Program-made: the position numbers and the translations under genes
Notes under the pieces: generated by a model
The model's input: the letters and a program-made list of their open reading frames with translations, nothing else
Database searches by the model: none
What the model was told of the DNA's origin: nothing
NCBI GenBank assembly: GCA_963170055.1
Contig: CAUJGJ010000029.1
Coordinates: 62,001 to 126,000 of the forward strand
Length of the DNA stretch: 64,000 nt
Reading direction: 5' to 3'
DNA from: Halisarca cf. caerulea
Lineage: Eukaryota > Porifera > Demospongiae > Chondrillida > Halisarcidae
Shown: positions 12,460-25,059 of the stretch, piece after piece
How positions within the stretch are numbered: the first letter of the stretch is position 1
Layout: every line of letters starts with the position of its first letter

Positions 12460-12894
12460 TAAAATTAGTATTTCATTTGTCATATCTTACGAACTTTGCC
12501 AATTTTGCACTTTGCCTAATTTTAAAGTTATGTTTCTAACTTTATCTTTGCGATAAATATTATTTAAACTTTGTAACGTTTTAAACTTAACTTTCTTAGT
12601 TAGTTAAAATTTGTATTTCATTTGTCATATCTTACGAACTTTGCCAATTTTGCACTTTGCCTAATTTTAAAGTTATGTTTCTAACTTTATCTTTGCGATA
12701 AATATTATTTAAACTTTGTAATCTTTTAAACTTAACTTTCTTAGATAGTTAAAATTAGTATTTCTATTGTCATATCTTACGAACTTTGCCAATTTTGTAC
12801 TTTGCCTAATTTTAAAGTTATGTTTCTAACTTTATCTTTGCGATAAATATTATTTAAACTTTGTAATCTTTTAAACTTAACTTTCTTAGATAGT

Positions 12895-15800
12895 TAAAAT
12901 TAGTATTTCATTTGTCATATCTTACGAACTTTGCCAATTTTGCACTTTGACTAATTTTAAAGTTATGTTTCTAACTTTATCTTTGCGATAAATATTATTT
13001 AAACTTTCTAACGTTTTAAACTTAACTTTCTTAGTTAGTTAAAATTAGTATTTCATTTGTCATATCTTACGAACTTTGCCAATTTTGCACTTTGACTAAT
13101 TTTAAAGTTATGTTTCTAACTTTATCTTTGCGATAAATATTATTTAAACTTTCTAACGTTTTAAACTTAACTTTCTTAGTTAGTTAAAATTAGTATTTCA
13201 TTTGTCATATCTTACGAACTTTGCCAATTTTGCACTTTGCCTAATTTTAAAGTTATGTTTCTAACTTTATCTTTGCGATAAATATTATTTAAACTTTCTA
13301 ACGTTTTAAACTTAACTTTCTTAGATAGTTAAAAGTAGTATTTCATTTGTCATATCTTACGAACTTTGCCAATTTTGCACTTTGCCTAATTTTAAAGTTA
13401 TGTTTCTAACTTTATCTTTGCGATAAATATTATTTAAACTTTGTAAGCTTTTAAACTTAACTTTCTTAGATAGTTAAAATTAGTATTTCTATTGTCATAT
13501 CTTACGAACTTTGCCAATTTTGTACTTTGCCTAATTTTAAAGTTATGTTTCTAACTTTATCTTTACGATAAATATTATTTAAACTTTGTAACGTTTTAAA
13601 CTTAACTTTCTTAGTTAGTTAAAATTTGTATTTCATTTGTCATATCTTACGAACTTTGCCAATTTTGCACTTTGCCTAATTTTAAAGTTATGTTTCTAAC
13701 TTTATCTTTGCGATAAATATTATTTAAACTTTGTAATCTTTTAAACTTAACTTTCTTAGATAGTTAAAATTAGTATTTCTATTGTCATATCTTACGAACT
13801 TGGCCAATTTTGTACTTTGCCTAATTTTAAAGTTATGTTTCTAACTTTATCTTTGCGATAAATATTATTTAAACTTTGTAATCTTTTAAACTTAACTTTC
13901 TTAGATAGTTAAAATTAGTATTTCATTTGTCATATCTTACGAACTTTGCCAATTTTGCACTTAGACTAATTTTAAAGTTATGTTTCTAACTTTATCTTTG
14001 CGATAAATATTATTTAAACTTTCTAACGTTTTAAACTTAACTTTCTTAGTTAGTTAAAATTAGTATTTCATTTGTCATATCTTACGAACTTTGCCAATTT
14101 TGCACTTTGACTAATTTTAAAGTTATGTTTCTAACTTTATCTTTGCGATAAATATTATTTAAACTTTCTAACGTTTTAAACTTAACTTTCTTAGTTAGTT
14201 AAAATTAGTATTTCATTTGTCATATCTTACGAACTTTGCCAATTTTGCACTTTGCCTAATTTTAAAGTTATGTTTCTAACTTTATCTTTGCGATAAATAT
14301 TATTTAAACTTTGTAACGTTTTAAACTTAACTTTCTTAGTTAGTTAAAATTAGTATTTCATTTGTCATATCTTACGAACTTTGCCAATTTTGCACTTTGC
14401 CTAATTTTAAAGTTATGTTTCTAACTTTATCTTTGCGATAAATATTATTTAAACTTTCTAACGTTTTAAACTTAACTTTCTTAGATAGTTAAAAGTAGTA
14501 TTTCATTTGTCATATCTTACGAACTTTGCCAATTTTGCACTTTGCCTAATTTTAAAGTTATGTTTCTAACTTTATCTTTGCGATAAATATTATTTAAACT
14601 TTGTAAGCTTTTAAACTTAACTTTCTTAGATAGTTAAAATTAGTATTTCATTTGTCATATCTTACGAACTTTGCCAATTTTGCACTTTGCCTAATTTTAA
14701 AGTTATGTTTCTAACTTTATCTTTGCGATAAATATTATTTAAACTTTGTAACGTTTTAAACTTAACTTTCTTAGTTAGTTAAAATTAGTATTTCATTTGT
14801 CATATCTTACGAACTTTGCCAATTTTGCACTTTGCCTAATTTTAAAGTTATGTTTCTAACTTTATCTTTGCGATAAATATTATTTAAACTTTGTAATCTT
14901 TTAAACTTAACTTTCTTAGATAGTTAAAATTAGTATTTCATTTGTCATATCTTACGAACTTTGCCAATTTTGCACTTTGCCTAATTTTAAAGTTATGTTT
15001 CTAACTTTATCTTTGCGATAAATATTATTTAAACTTTCTAACGTTTTAAACTTAACTTTCTTAGTTAGTTAAAATTAGTATTTCATTTGTCATATCTTAC
15101 GAACTTTGCCAATTTTGCACTTTGACTAATTTTAAAGTTATGTTTCTAACTTTATCTTTGCGATAAATATTATTTAAACTTTGTAATCTTTTAAACTTAA
15201 CTTTCTTAGATAGTTAAAATTAGTATTTCATTTGTCATATCTTACGAACTTTGCCAATTTTGCACTTTGCCTAATTTTAAAGTTATGTTTCTAACTTTAT
15301 CTTTGCGATAAATATTATTTAAACTTTCTAACGTTTTAAACTTAACTTTCTTAGTTAGTTAAAATTAGTATTTCATTTGTCATATCTTACGATCTTTGCC
15401 AATTTTGCACTTTGACTAATTTTAAAGTTATGTTTCTAACTTTATCTTTGCGATAAATATTATTTAAACTTTCTAACGTTTTAAACTTAACTTTCTTAGA
15501 TAGTTAAAGTTAGTATTTCATTTGTCATATCTTACGAACTTTGCCAATTTTGCACTTTGCCTAATTTTAAAGTTATGTTTCTAACTTTATCTTTGCGATA
15601 AATATTATTTAAACTTTCTAACGTTTTAAACTTAACTTTCTTAGTTAGTTAAAATTAGTATTTCATTTGTCATATCTTACGAACTTTGCCAATTTTGCAC
15701 TTTGCCTAATTTTAAAGTTATGTTTCTAACTTTATCTTTGCGATAAATATTATTTAAACTTTTTAATCTTTTAAACTTAACTTTCTTAGATAGTTAAAAG

Positions 15801-16809
15801 TAGTATTTCATTTGTCATATCTTACGAACTTTGCCAATTTTGCACTTTGCCTAATTTTAAAGTTATGTTTCTAACTTTATCTTTGCGATAAATATTATTT
15901 AAACTTTGTAATCTTTTAAACTTAACTTTCTTAGATAGTTAAAATTAGTATTTCATTTGTCATATCTTACGAACTTTGCCAATTTTGCACTTTGCCTAAT
16001 TTTAAAGTTATGTTTCTAACTTTATCTTTGCGATAAATATTATTTAAACTTTGTAATCTTTTAAACTTAACTTTCTTAGATAGTTAAAATTAGTATTTCA
16101 TTTGTCATATCTTACGAACATTGCCAATTTTGCACTATGCCTAATTTTAAAGTTATGTTTCTAACTTTATCTTTGCGATAAATATTATTTAAACTTTGTA
16201 AGCTTTTAAACTTAACTTTCTTAGATAGTTAAAATTAGTATTTCATTTGTCATATCTTACGAACTTTGCCAATTTTGTACTTTGCCTAATTTTAAAGTTA
16301 TGTTTCTAACTTTATCTTTGCGATAAATATTATTTAAACTTTGTAATCTTTTAAACTTAACTTTCTTAGATAGTTAAAATTAGTATTTCATTTGTCATAT
16401 CTTACGAACTTTGCCAATTTTGCACTTTGCCTAATTTTAAAGTTATGTTTCTAACTTTATCTTTGCGATAAATATTATTTAAACATTGTAATCTTTTAAA
16501 CTTAACTTTCTTAGATAGTTAAAATTAGTATTTCATTTGTCATATCTTACGAACTTTGCCAATTTTGTACTTTGCCTAATTTTAAAGTTATGTTTCTAAC
16601 TTTATCTTTGCGATAAATATTATTTAAACTTTGTAATCTTTTAAACTTAACTTTCTTAGATAGTTAAAATTAGTATTTCATTTGTCATATCTTACGAACT
16701 TTGCCAATTTTGCACTTTGACTAATTTTAAAGTTATGTTTCTAACTTTATCTTTGCGATAAATATTATTTAAACTTTGTAACGTTTTAAACTTAACTTTC
16801 TTAGATAGT
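12895..16809 (+). repeat. 27-monomer unit (3915 bp), copy 1
   Basis: Monomer-by-monomer comparison shows the same variant order in all 27 monomers as in the adjacent unit at 16810. Nine otherwise rare marks recur at exactly +3915 bp, including ctttacg (near 13561), aaaatttg (near 13621), cttggcc (near 13800), cttagac (near 13962), cgatcttt (near 15390), taaagttag (near 15505), ttttaatc (near 15760), cactatgcc (near 16133) and aaacattg (near 16482). The monomer to the left (12750) does not match its counterpart at 16665, which places the left boundary near 12.88 kb. This is direct evidence of a recent large-unit tandem duplication. Confidence 0.93.
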
Positions 16810-19800
16810 TAAAATTAGTATTTCATTTGTCATATCTTACGAACTTTGCCAATTTTGCACTTTGACTAATTTTAAAGTTATGTTTCTAACTTTATCTTTG
16901 CGATAAATATTATTTAAACTTTCTAACGTTTTAAACTTAACTTTCTTAGTTAGTTAAAATTAGTATTTCATTTGTCATATCTTACGAACTTTGCCAATTT
17001 TGCACTTTGACTAATTTTAAAGTTATGTTTCTAACTTTATCTTTGCGATAAATATTATTTAAACTTTCTAACGTTTTAAACTTAACTTTCTTAGTTAGTT
17101 AAAATTAGTATTTCATTTGTCATATCTTACGAACTTTGCCAATTTTGCACTTTGCCTAATTTTAAAGTTATGTTTCTAACTTTATCTTTGCGATAAATAT
17201 TATTTAAACTTTCTAACGTTTTAAACTTAACTTTCTTAGATAGTTAAAAGTAGTATTTCATTTGTCATATCTTACGAACTTTGCCAATTTTGCACTTTGC
17301 CTAATTTTAAAGTTATGTTTCTAACTTTATCTTTGCGATAAATATTATTTAAACTTTGTAAGCTTTTAAACTTAACTTTCTTAGATAGTTAAAATTAGTA
17401 TTTCTATTGTCATATCTTACGAACTTTGCCAATTTTGTACTTTGCCTAATTTTAAAGTTATGTTTCTAACTTTATCTTTACGATAAATATTATTTAAACT
17501 TTGTAACGTTTTAAACTTAACTTTCTTAGTTAGTTAAAATTTGTATTTCATTTGTCATATCTTACGAACTTTGCCAATTTTGCACTTTGCCTAATTTTAA
17601 AGTTATGTTTCTAACTTTATCTTTGCGATAAATATTATTTAAACTTTGTAATCTTTTAAACTTAACTTTCTTAGATAGTTAAAATTAGTATTTCTATTGT
17701 CATATCTTACGAACTTGGCCAATTTTGTACTTTGCCTAATTTTAAAGTTATGTTTCTAACTTTATCTTTGCGATAAATATTATTTAAACTTTGTAATCTT
17801 TTAAACTTAACTTTCTTAGATAGTTAAAATTAGTATTTCATTTGTCATATCTTACGAACTTTGCCAATTTTGCACTTAGACTAATTTTAAAGTTATGTTT
17901 CTAACTTTATCTTTGCGATAAATATTATTTAAACTTTCTAACGTTTTAAACTTAACTTTCTTAGTTAGTTAAAATTAGTATTTCATTTGTCATATCTTAC
18001 GAACTTTGCCAATTTTGCACTTTGACTAATTTTAAAGTTATGTTTCTAACTTTATCTTTGCGATAAATATTATTTAAACTTTCTAACGTTTTAAACTTAA
18101 CTTTCTTAGTTAGTTAAAATTAGTATTTCATTTGTCATATCTTACGAACTTTGCCAATTTTGCACTTTGCCTAATTTTAAAGTTATGTTTCTAACTTTAT
18201 CTTTGCGATAAATATTATTTAAACTTTGTAACGTTTTAAACTTAACTTTCTTAGTTAGTTAAAATTAGTATTTCATTTGTCATATCTTACGAACTTTGCC
18301 AATTTTGCACTTTGCCTAATTTTAAAGTTATGTTTCTAACTTTATCTTTGCGATAAATATTATTTAAACTTTCTAACGTTTTAAACTTAACTTTCTTAGA
18401 TAGTTAAAAGTAGTATTTCATTTGTCATATCTTACGAACTTTGCCAATTTTGCACTTTGCCTAATTTTAAAGTTATGTTTCTAACTTTATCTTTGCGATA
18501 AATATTATTTAAACTTTGTAAGCTTTTAAACTTAACTTTCTTAGATAGTTAAAATTAGTATTTCATTTGTCATATCTTACGAACTTTGCCAATTTTGCAC
18601 TTTGCCTAATTTTAAAGTTATGTTTCTAACTTTATCTTTGCGATAAATATTATTTAAACTTTGTAACGTTTTAAACTTAACTTTCTTAGTTAGTTAAAAT
18701 TAGTATTTCATTTGTCATATCTTACGAACTTTGCCAATTTTGCACTTTGCCTAATTTTAAAGTTATGTTTCTAACTTTATCTTTGCGATAAATATTATTT
18801 AAACTTTGTAATCTTTTAAACTTAACTTTCTTAGATAGTTAAAATTAGTATTTCATTTGTCATATCTTACGAACTTTGCCAATTTTGCACTTTGCCTAAT
18901 TTTAAAGTTATGTTTCTAACTTTATCTTTGCGATAAATATTATTTAAACTTTCTAACGTTTTAAACTTAACTTTCTTAGTTAGTTAAAATTAGTATTTCA
19001 TTTGTCATATCTTACGAACTTTGCCAATTTTGCACTTTGACTAATTTTAAAGTTATGTTTCTAACTTTATCTTTGCGATAAATATTATTTAAACTTTGTA
19101 ATCTTTTAAACTTAACTTTCTTAGATAGTTAAAATTAGTATTTCATTTGTCATATCTTACGAACTTTGCCAATTTTGCACTTTGCCTAATTTTAAAGTTA
19201 TGTTTCTAACTTTATCTTTGCGATAAATATTATTTAAACTTTCTAACGTTTTAAACTTAACTTTCTTAGTTAGTTAAAATTAGTATTTCATTTGTCATAT
19301 CTTACGATCTTTGCCAATTTTGCACTTTGACTAATTTTAAAGTTATGTTTCTAACTTTATCTTTGCGATAAATATTATTTAAACTTTCTAACGTTTTAAA
19401 CTTAACTTTCTTAGATAGTTAAAGTTAGTATTTCATTTGTCATATCTTACGAACTTTGCCAATTTTGCACTTTGCCTAATTTTAAAGTTATGTTTCTAAC
19501 TTTATCTTTGCGATAAATATTATTTAAACTTTCTAACGTTTTAAACTTAACTTTCTTAGTTAGTTAAAATTAGTATTTCATTTGTCATATCTTACGAACT
19601 TTGCCAATTTTGCACTTTGCCTAATTTTAAAGTTATGTTTCTAACTTTATCTTTGCGATAAATATTATTTAAACTTTTTAATCTTTTAAACTTAACTTTC
19701 TTAGATAGTTAAAAGTAGTATTTCATTTGTCATATCTTACGAACTTTGCCAATTTTGCACTTTGCCTAATTTTAAAGTTATGTTTCTAACTTTATCTTTG

Positions 19801-20720
19801 CGATAAATATTATTTAAACTTTGTAATCTTTTAAACTTAACTTTCTTAGATAGTTAAAATTAGTATTTCATTTGTCATATCTTACGAACTTTGCCAATTT
19901 TGCACTTTGCCTAATTTTAAAGTTATGTTTCTAACTTTATCTTTGCGATAAATATTATTTAAACTTTGTAATCTTTTAAACTTAACTTTCTTAGATAGTT
20001 AAAATTAGTATTTCATTTGTCATATCTTACGAACATTGCCAATTTTGCACTATGCCTAATTTTAAAGTTATGTTTCTAACTTTATCTTTGCGATAAATAT
20101 TATTTAAACTTTGTAAGCTTTTAAACTTAACTTTCTTAGATAGTTAAAATTAGTATTTCATTTGTCATATCTTACGAACTTTGCCAATTTTGTACTTTGC
20201 CTAATTTTAAAGTTATGTTTCTAACTTTATCTTTGCGATAAATATTATTTAAACTTTGTAATCTTTTAAACTTAACTTTCTTAGATAGTTAAAATTAGTA
20301 TTTCATTTGTCATATCTTACGAACTTTGCCAATTTTGCACTTTGCCTAATTTTAAAGTTATGTTTCTAACTTTATCTTTGCGATAAATATTATTTAAACA
20401 TTGTAATCTTTTAAACTTAACTTTCTTAGATAGTTAAAATTAGTATTTCATTTGTCATATCTTACGAACTTTGCCAATTTTGTACTTTGCCTAATTTTAA
20501 AGTTATGTTTCTAACTTTATCTTTGCGATAAATATTATTTAAACTTTGTAATCTTTTAAACTTAACTTTCTTAGATAGTTAAAATTAGTATTTCATTTGT
20601 CATATCTTACGAACTTTGCCAATTTTGCACTTTGACTAATTTTAAAGTTATGTTTCTAACTTTATCTTTGCGATAAATATTATTTAAACTTTGTAACGTT
20701 TTAAACTTAACTTTCTTAGT
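16810..20720 (+). repeat. 27-monomer unit (3911 bp), copy 2
   Basis: An adjacent copy of 12895-16809 sharing all nine rare marks and the full order of 27 monomers. The one clear structural difference is at its right end: the last monomer (20580-20720) has lost 4 bp, turning cttagatagttaaaa into cttagttaaaa, while copy 1 keeps the full form. The same 4-bp loss is seen at the matching place in the partial third copy near 31863. Confidence 0.93.
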
Positions 20721-21444
20721 TAAAATTAGTATTTCATTTGTCATATCTTACGAACTTTGCCAATTTTGCACTTTGCCTAATTTTAAAGTTATGTTTCTAA
20801 CTTTATCTTTGCGATAAATATTATTTAAACTTTGTAACGTTTTAAACTTAACTTTCTTAGTTAGTTAAAATTAGTATTTCATTTGTCATATCTTACGAAC
20901 TTTGCCAATTTTGCACTTTGCCTAATTTTAAAGTTATGTTTCTAACTTTATCTTTGCGATAAATATTATTTAAACTTTGTAACGTTTTAAACTTAACTTT
21001 CTTAGTTAGTTAAAATTAGTATTTCATTTGTCATATCTTACGAACTTTGCCAATTTTGCACTTTGCCTAATTTTAAAGTTATGTTTCTAACTTTATCTTT
21101 GCGATAAATATTATTTAAACTTTGTAACGTTTTAAACTTAACTTTCTTAGTTAGTTAAAATTAGTATTTCATTTGTCATATCTTACGAACTTTGCCAATT
21201 TTGCACTTTGCCTAATTTTAAAGTTATGTTTCTAACTTTATCTTTGCGATAAATATTATTTAAACTTTGTAATCTTTTAAACTTAACTTTCTTAGATAGT
21301 TAAAATTAGTATTTCTTTGTCATATCTTACGAACTTTGCCAATTTTGTACTTTGCCTATTTTTTAAGTTATGTTTCTAACTTTATCTTTGCGATAAATAT
21401 TATTTAAACTTTGTAACGTTTTAAACTTAACTTTCTTAGTTAGT
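19275..21444 (+). repeat. 15-monomer segment duplicated about 11.1 kb downstream
   Basis: Covers the last ten monomers of 27-monomer copy 2 plus the next five. It matches 30423-32593 in variant order, with the taaagttag, ttttaatc, cactatgcc, 4-bp-loss and cctattttttaag marks shared. The offset is 11148 bp between the two 4-bp losses, equal to 77 monomers minus 17 bp of located deletions. It differs by one lost base near 21312, by loss of cgatcttt and aaacattg in the downstream copy, and by the box of the final monomer. Confidence 0.85.
20000..21444 (+). repeat. 10-monomer module, copy 2
   Basis: Same order as 11010-12459: A36 monomer with GTAAGC (here also cactatgcc), T49, plain GTAATC, T49, A56 with GTAACG (with the 4-bp loss), three GTAACG, GTAATC, then the cctattttttaag monomer at 21301. 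It overlaps the end of 27-monomer copy 2. The final monomer has lost one base near 21312 and carries GTAACG with T141 where the other modules have GTAATC with A141. Confidence 0.8.
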
Positions 21445-23039
21445 TAAAATTAGTATTTCATTTGTCATATCTTACGAACTTTGCCAATTTTGCACTTTGC
21501 CTAATTTTAAAGTTATGTTTCTAACTTTATCTTTGCGATAAATATTATTTAAACTTTGTAATCTTTTAAACTTAACTTTCTTAGATAGTTAAAATTAGTA
21601 TTTCTATTGTCATATCTTACGAACTTTGCCAATTTTGTACTTTGCCTAATTTTAAAGTTATGTTTCTAACTTTATCTTTGCGATAAATATTATTTAAACT
21701 TTCTAACGTTTTAAACTTAACTTTCTTAGTTAGTTAAAATTAGTATTTCATTTGTCATATCTTACGAACTTTGCCAATTTTGCACTTTGACTAATTTTAA
21801 AGTTATGTTTCTAACTTTATCTTTGCGATAAATATTATTTAAACTTTCTAACGTTTTAAACTTAACTTTCTTAGTTAGTTAAAATTAGTATTTCATTTGT
21901 CATATCTTACGAACTTTGCCAATTTTGCACTTTGCCTAATTTTAAAGATATGTTTCTAACTTTATCTTTGCGATAAATATTATTTAAACTTTGTAACGTT
22001 TTAAACTTAACTTTCTTAGTTAGTTAAAATTAGTATTTCATTTGTCATATCTTACGAACTTTGCCAATTTTGCACTTTGCCTAATTTTAAAGTTATGTTT
22101 CTAACTTTATCTTTGCGATAAATATTATTTAAACTTTCTAACGTTTTAAACTTAACTTTCTTAGATAGTTAAAAGTAGTATTTCATTTGTCATATCTTAC
22201 GAACTTTGCCAATTTTGCACTTTGCCTAATTTTAAAGTTATGTTTCTAACTTTATCTTTGCGATAAATATTATTTAAACTTTGTAAGCTTTTAAACTTAA
22301 CTTTCTTAGATAGTTAAAATTAGTATTTCTATTGTCATATCTTACGAACTTTGCCAATTTTGTACTTTGCCTAATTTTAAAGTTATGTTTCTAACTTTAT
22401 CTTTACGATAAATATTATTTAAACTTTGTAATCTTTTAAACTTAACTTTCTTAGATAGTTAAAATTAGTATTTCATTTGTCATATCTTACGAACTTTGCC
22501 AATTTTGCACTTTGACTAATTTTAAAGTTATGTTTCTAACTTTATCTTTGCGATAAATATTATTTAAACTTTGTAACGTTTTAAACTTAACTTTCTTAGT
22601 TAGTTAAAATTAGTATTTCATTTGTCATATCTTACGAACTTTGCCAATTTTGCACTTTGCCTAATTTTAAAGTTATGTTTCTAACTTTATCTTTGCGATA
22701 AATATTATTTAAACTTTCTAACGTTTTAAACTTAACTTTCTTAGTTAGTTAAAATTAGTATTTCATTTGTCATATCTTACGAACTTTGCCAATTTTGCAC
22801 TTTGCCTAATTTTAAAGTTATGTTTCTAACTTTATCTTTGCGATAAATATTATTTAAACTTTGTAACGTTTTAAACTTAACTTTCTTAGTTAGTTAAAAT
22901 TAGTATTTCATTTGTCATATCTTACGAACTTTGCCAATTTTGCACTTTGCCTAATTTTAAAGTTATGTTTCTAACTTTATCTTTGCGATAAATATTATTT
23001 AAACTTTCTAACGTTTTAAACTTAACTTTCTTAGATAGT

Positions 23040-24054
23040 TAAAAGTAGTATTTCATTTGTCATATCTTACGAACTTTGCCAATTTTGCACTTTGCCTAAT
23101 TTTAAAGTTATGTTTCTAACTTTATCTTTGCGATAAATATTATTTAAACTTTGTAAGCTTTTAAACTTAACTTTCTTAGATAGTTAAAATTAGTATTTCA
23201 TTTGTCATATCTTACGAACTTTGCCAATTTTGCACTTTACCTAATTTTAAAGTTATGTTTCTAACTTTATCTTTGCGATAAATATTATTTAAACTTTGTA
23301 ATCTTTTAAACTTAACTTTCTTAGATAGTTAAAATTAGTATTTCATTTGTCATATCTTACGAACTTTGCCAATTTTGCACTTTGCCTAATTTTAAAGTTA
23401 TGTTTCTAACTTTATCTTTGCGATAAATATTATTTAAACTTTGTAATCTTTTAAACTTAACTTTCTTAGTTAGTTAAAATTAGTATTTCATTTGTCATAT
23501 CTTACGAACTTTGCCAATTTTGCACTTTGCCTAATTTTAAAGTTATGTTTCTAACTTTATCTTTGCGATAAATATTATTTAAACTTTGTAATCTTTTAAA
23601 CTTAACTTTCTTAGATAGTTAAAATTAGTATTTCATTTGTCATATCTTACGAACTTTGCCAATTTTGTACTTTGCCTATTTTTTAAGTTATGTTTCAAAA
23701 TTTATCTTTGCGATAAATATTATTTAAACTTTGTAATCTTTTAAACTTAACTTTCTTAGATAGTTAAAATTAGTATTTCATTTGTCATATCTTACGAACT
23801 TTGCCAATTTTGCACTTTGCCTAATTTTAAAGTTATGTTTCTAACTTTATCTTTGCGATAAATATTATTTAAACTTTGTAACGTTTTAAACTTAACTTTC
23901 TTAGTTAGTTAAAATTAGTATTTCATTTGTCATATCTTACGAACTTTGCCAATTTTGCACTTTGCCTAATTTTAAAGTTATGTTTCTAACTTTATCTTTG
24001 CGATAAATATTATTTAAACTTTCTAACGTTTTAAACTTAACTTTCTTAGATAGT
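23040..24054 (+). repeat. 7-monomer unit (1015 bp), copy 1
   Basis: Order: G6 with GTAAGC; a cactttacc monomer; GTAATC/T141; GTAATC/A141; a T49 cctattttttaag monomer; GTAACG/T141; CTAACG/A141. The same order begins again at 24055. The fifth monomer has an unusual multi-base change near 23695 (tgtttcaaaattta in place of tgtttctaacttta). Confidence 0.85.
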
Positions 24055-24924
24055 TAAAAGTAGTATTTCATTTGTCATATCTTACGAACTTTGCCAATTT
24101 TGCACTTTGCCTAATTTTAAAGTTATGTTTCTAACTTTATCTTTGCGATAAATATTATTTAAACTTTGTAAGCTTTTAAACTTAACTTTCTTAGATAGTT
24201 AAAATTAGTATTTCATTTGTCATATCTTACGAACTTTGCCAATTTTGCACTTTACCTAATTTTAAAGTTATGTTTCTAACTTTATCTTTGCGATAAATAT
24301 TATTTAAACTTTGTAATCTTTTAAACTTAACTTTCTTAGATAGTTAAAATTAGTATTTCATTTGTCATATCTTACGAACTTTGCCAATTTTGCACTTTGC
24401 CTAATTTTAAAGTTATGTTTCTAACTTTATCTTTGCGATAAATATTATTTAAACTTTGTAATCTTTTAAACTTAACTTTCTTAGTTAGTTAAAATTAGTA
24501 TTTCATTTGTCATATCTTACGAACTTTGCCAATTTTGCACTTTGCCTAATTTTAAAGTTATGTTTCTAACTTTATCTTTGCGATAAATATTATTTAAACT
24601 TTGTAATCTTTTAAACTTAACTTTCTTAGATAGTTAAAATTAGTATTTCATTTGTCATATCTTACGAACTTTGCCAATTTTGTACTTTGCCTATTTTTTA
24701 AGTTATGTTTCTAACTTTATCTTTGCGATAAATATTATTTAAACTTTGTAATCTTTTAAACTTAACTTTCTTAGATAGTTAAAATTAGTATTTCATTTGT
24801 CATATCTTACGAACTTTGCCAATTTTGCACTTTGCCTAATTTTAAAGTTATGTTTCTAACTTTATCTTTGCGATAAATATTATTTAAACTTTGTAACGTT
24901 TTAAACTTAACTTTCTTAGTTAGT
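24055..24924 (+). repeat. 7-monomer unit, copy 2 (six matching monomers)
   Basis: Repeats 23040-23909 at exactly +1015 bp, including the rare cactttacc mark (23231 and 24246 region) and the GTAAGC box. It lacks the caaaattta change of copy 1. The next monomer (24925) instead carries GTAATC and the 4-bp loss at the junction. Confidence 0.85.
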
Positions 24925-25059
24925 TAAAATTAGTATTTCATTTGTCATATCTTACGAACTTTGCCAATTTTGCACTTTGCCTAATTTTAAAGTTATGTTT
25001 CTAACTTTATCTTTGCGATAAATATTATTTAAACTTTGTAATCTTTTAAACTTAACTTT

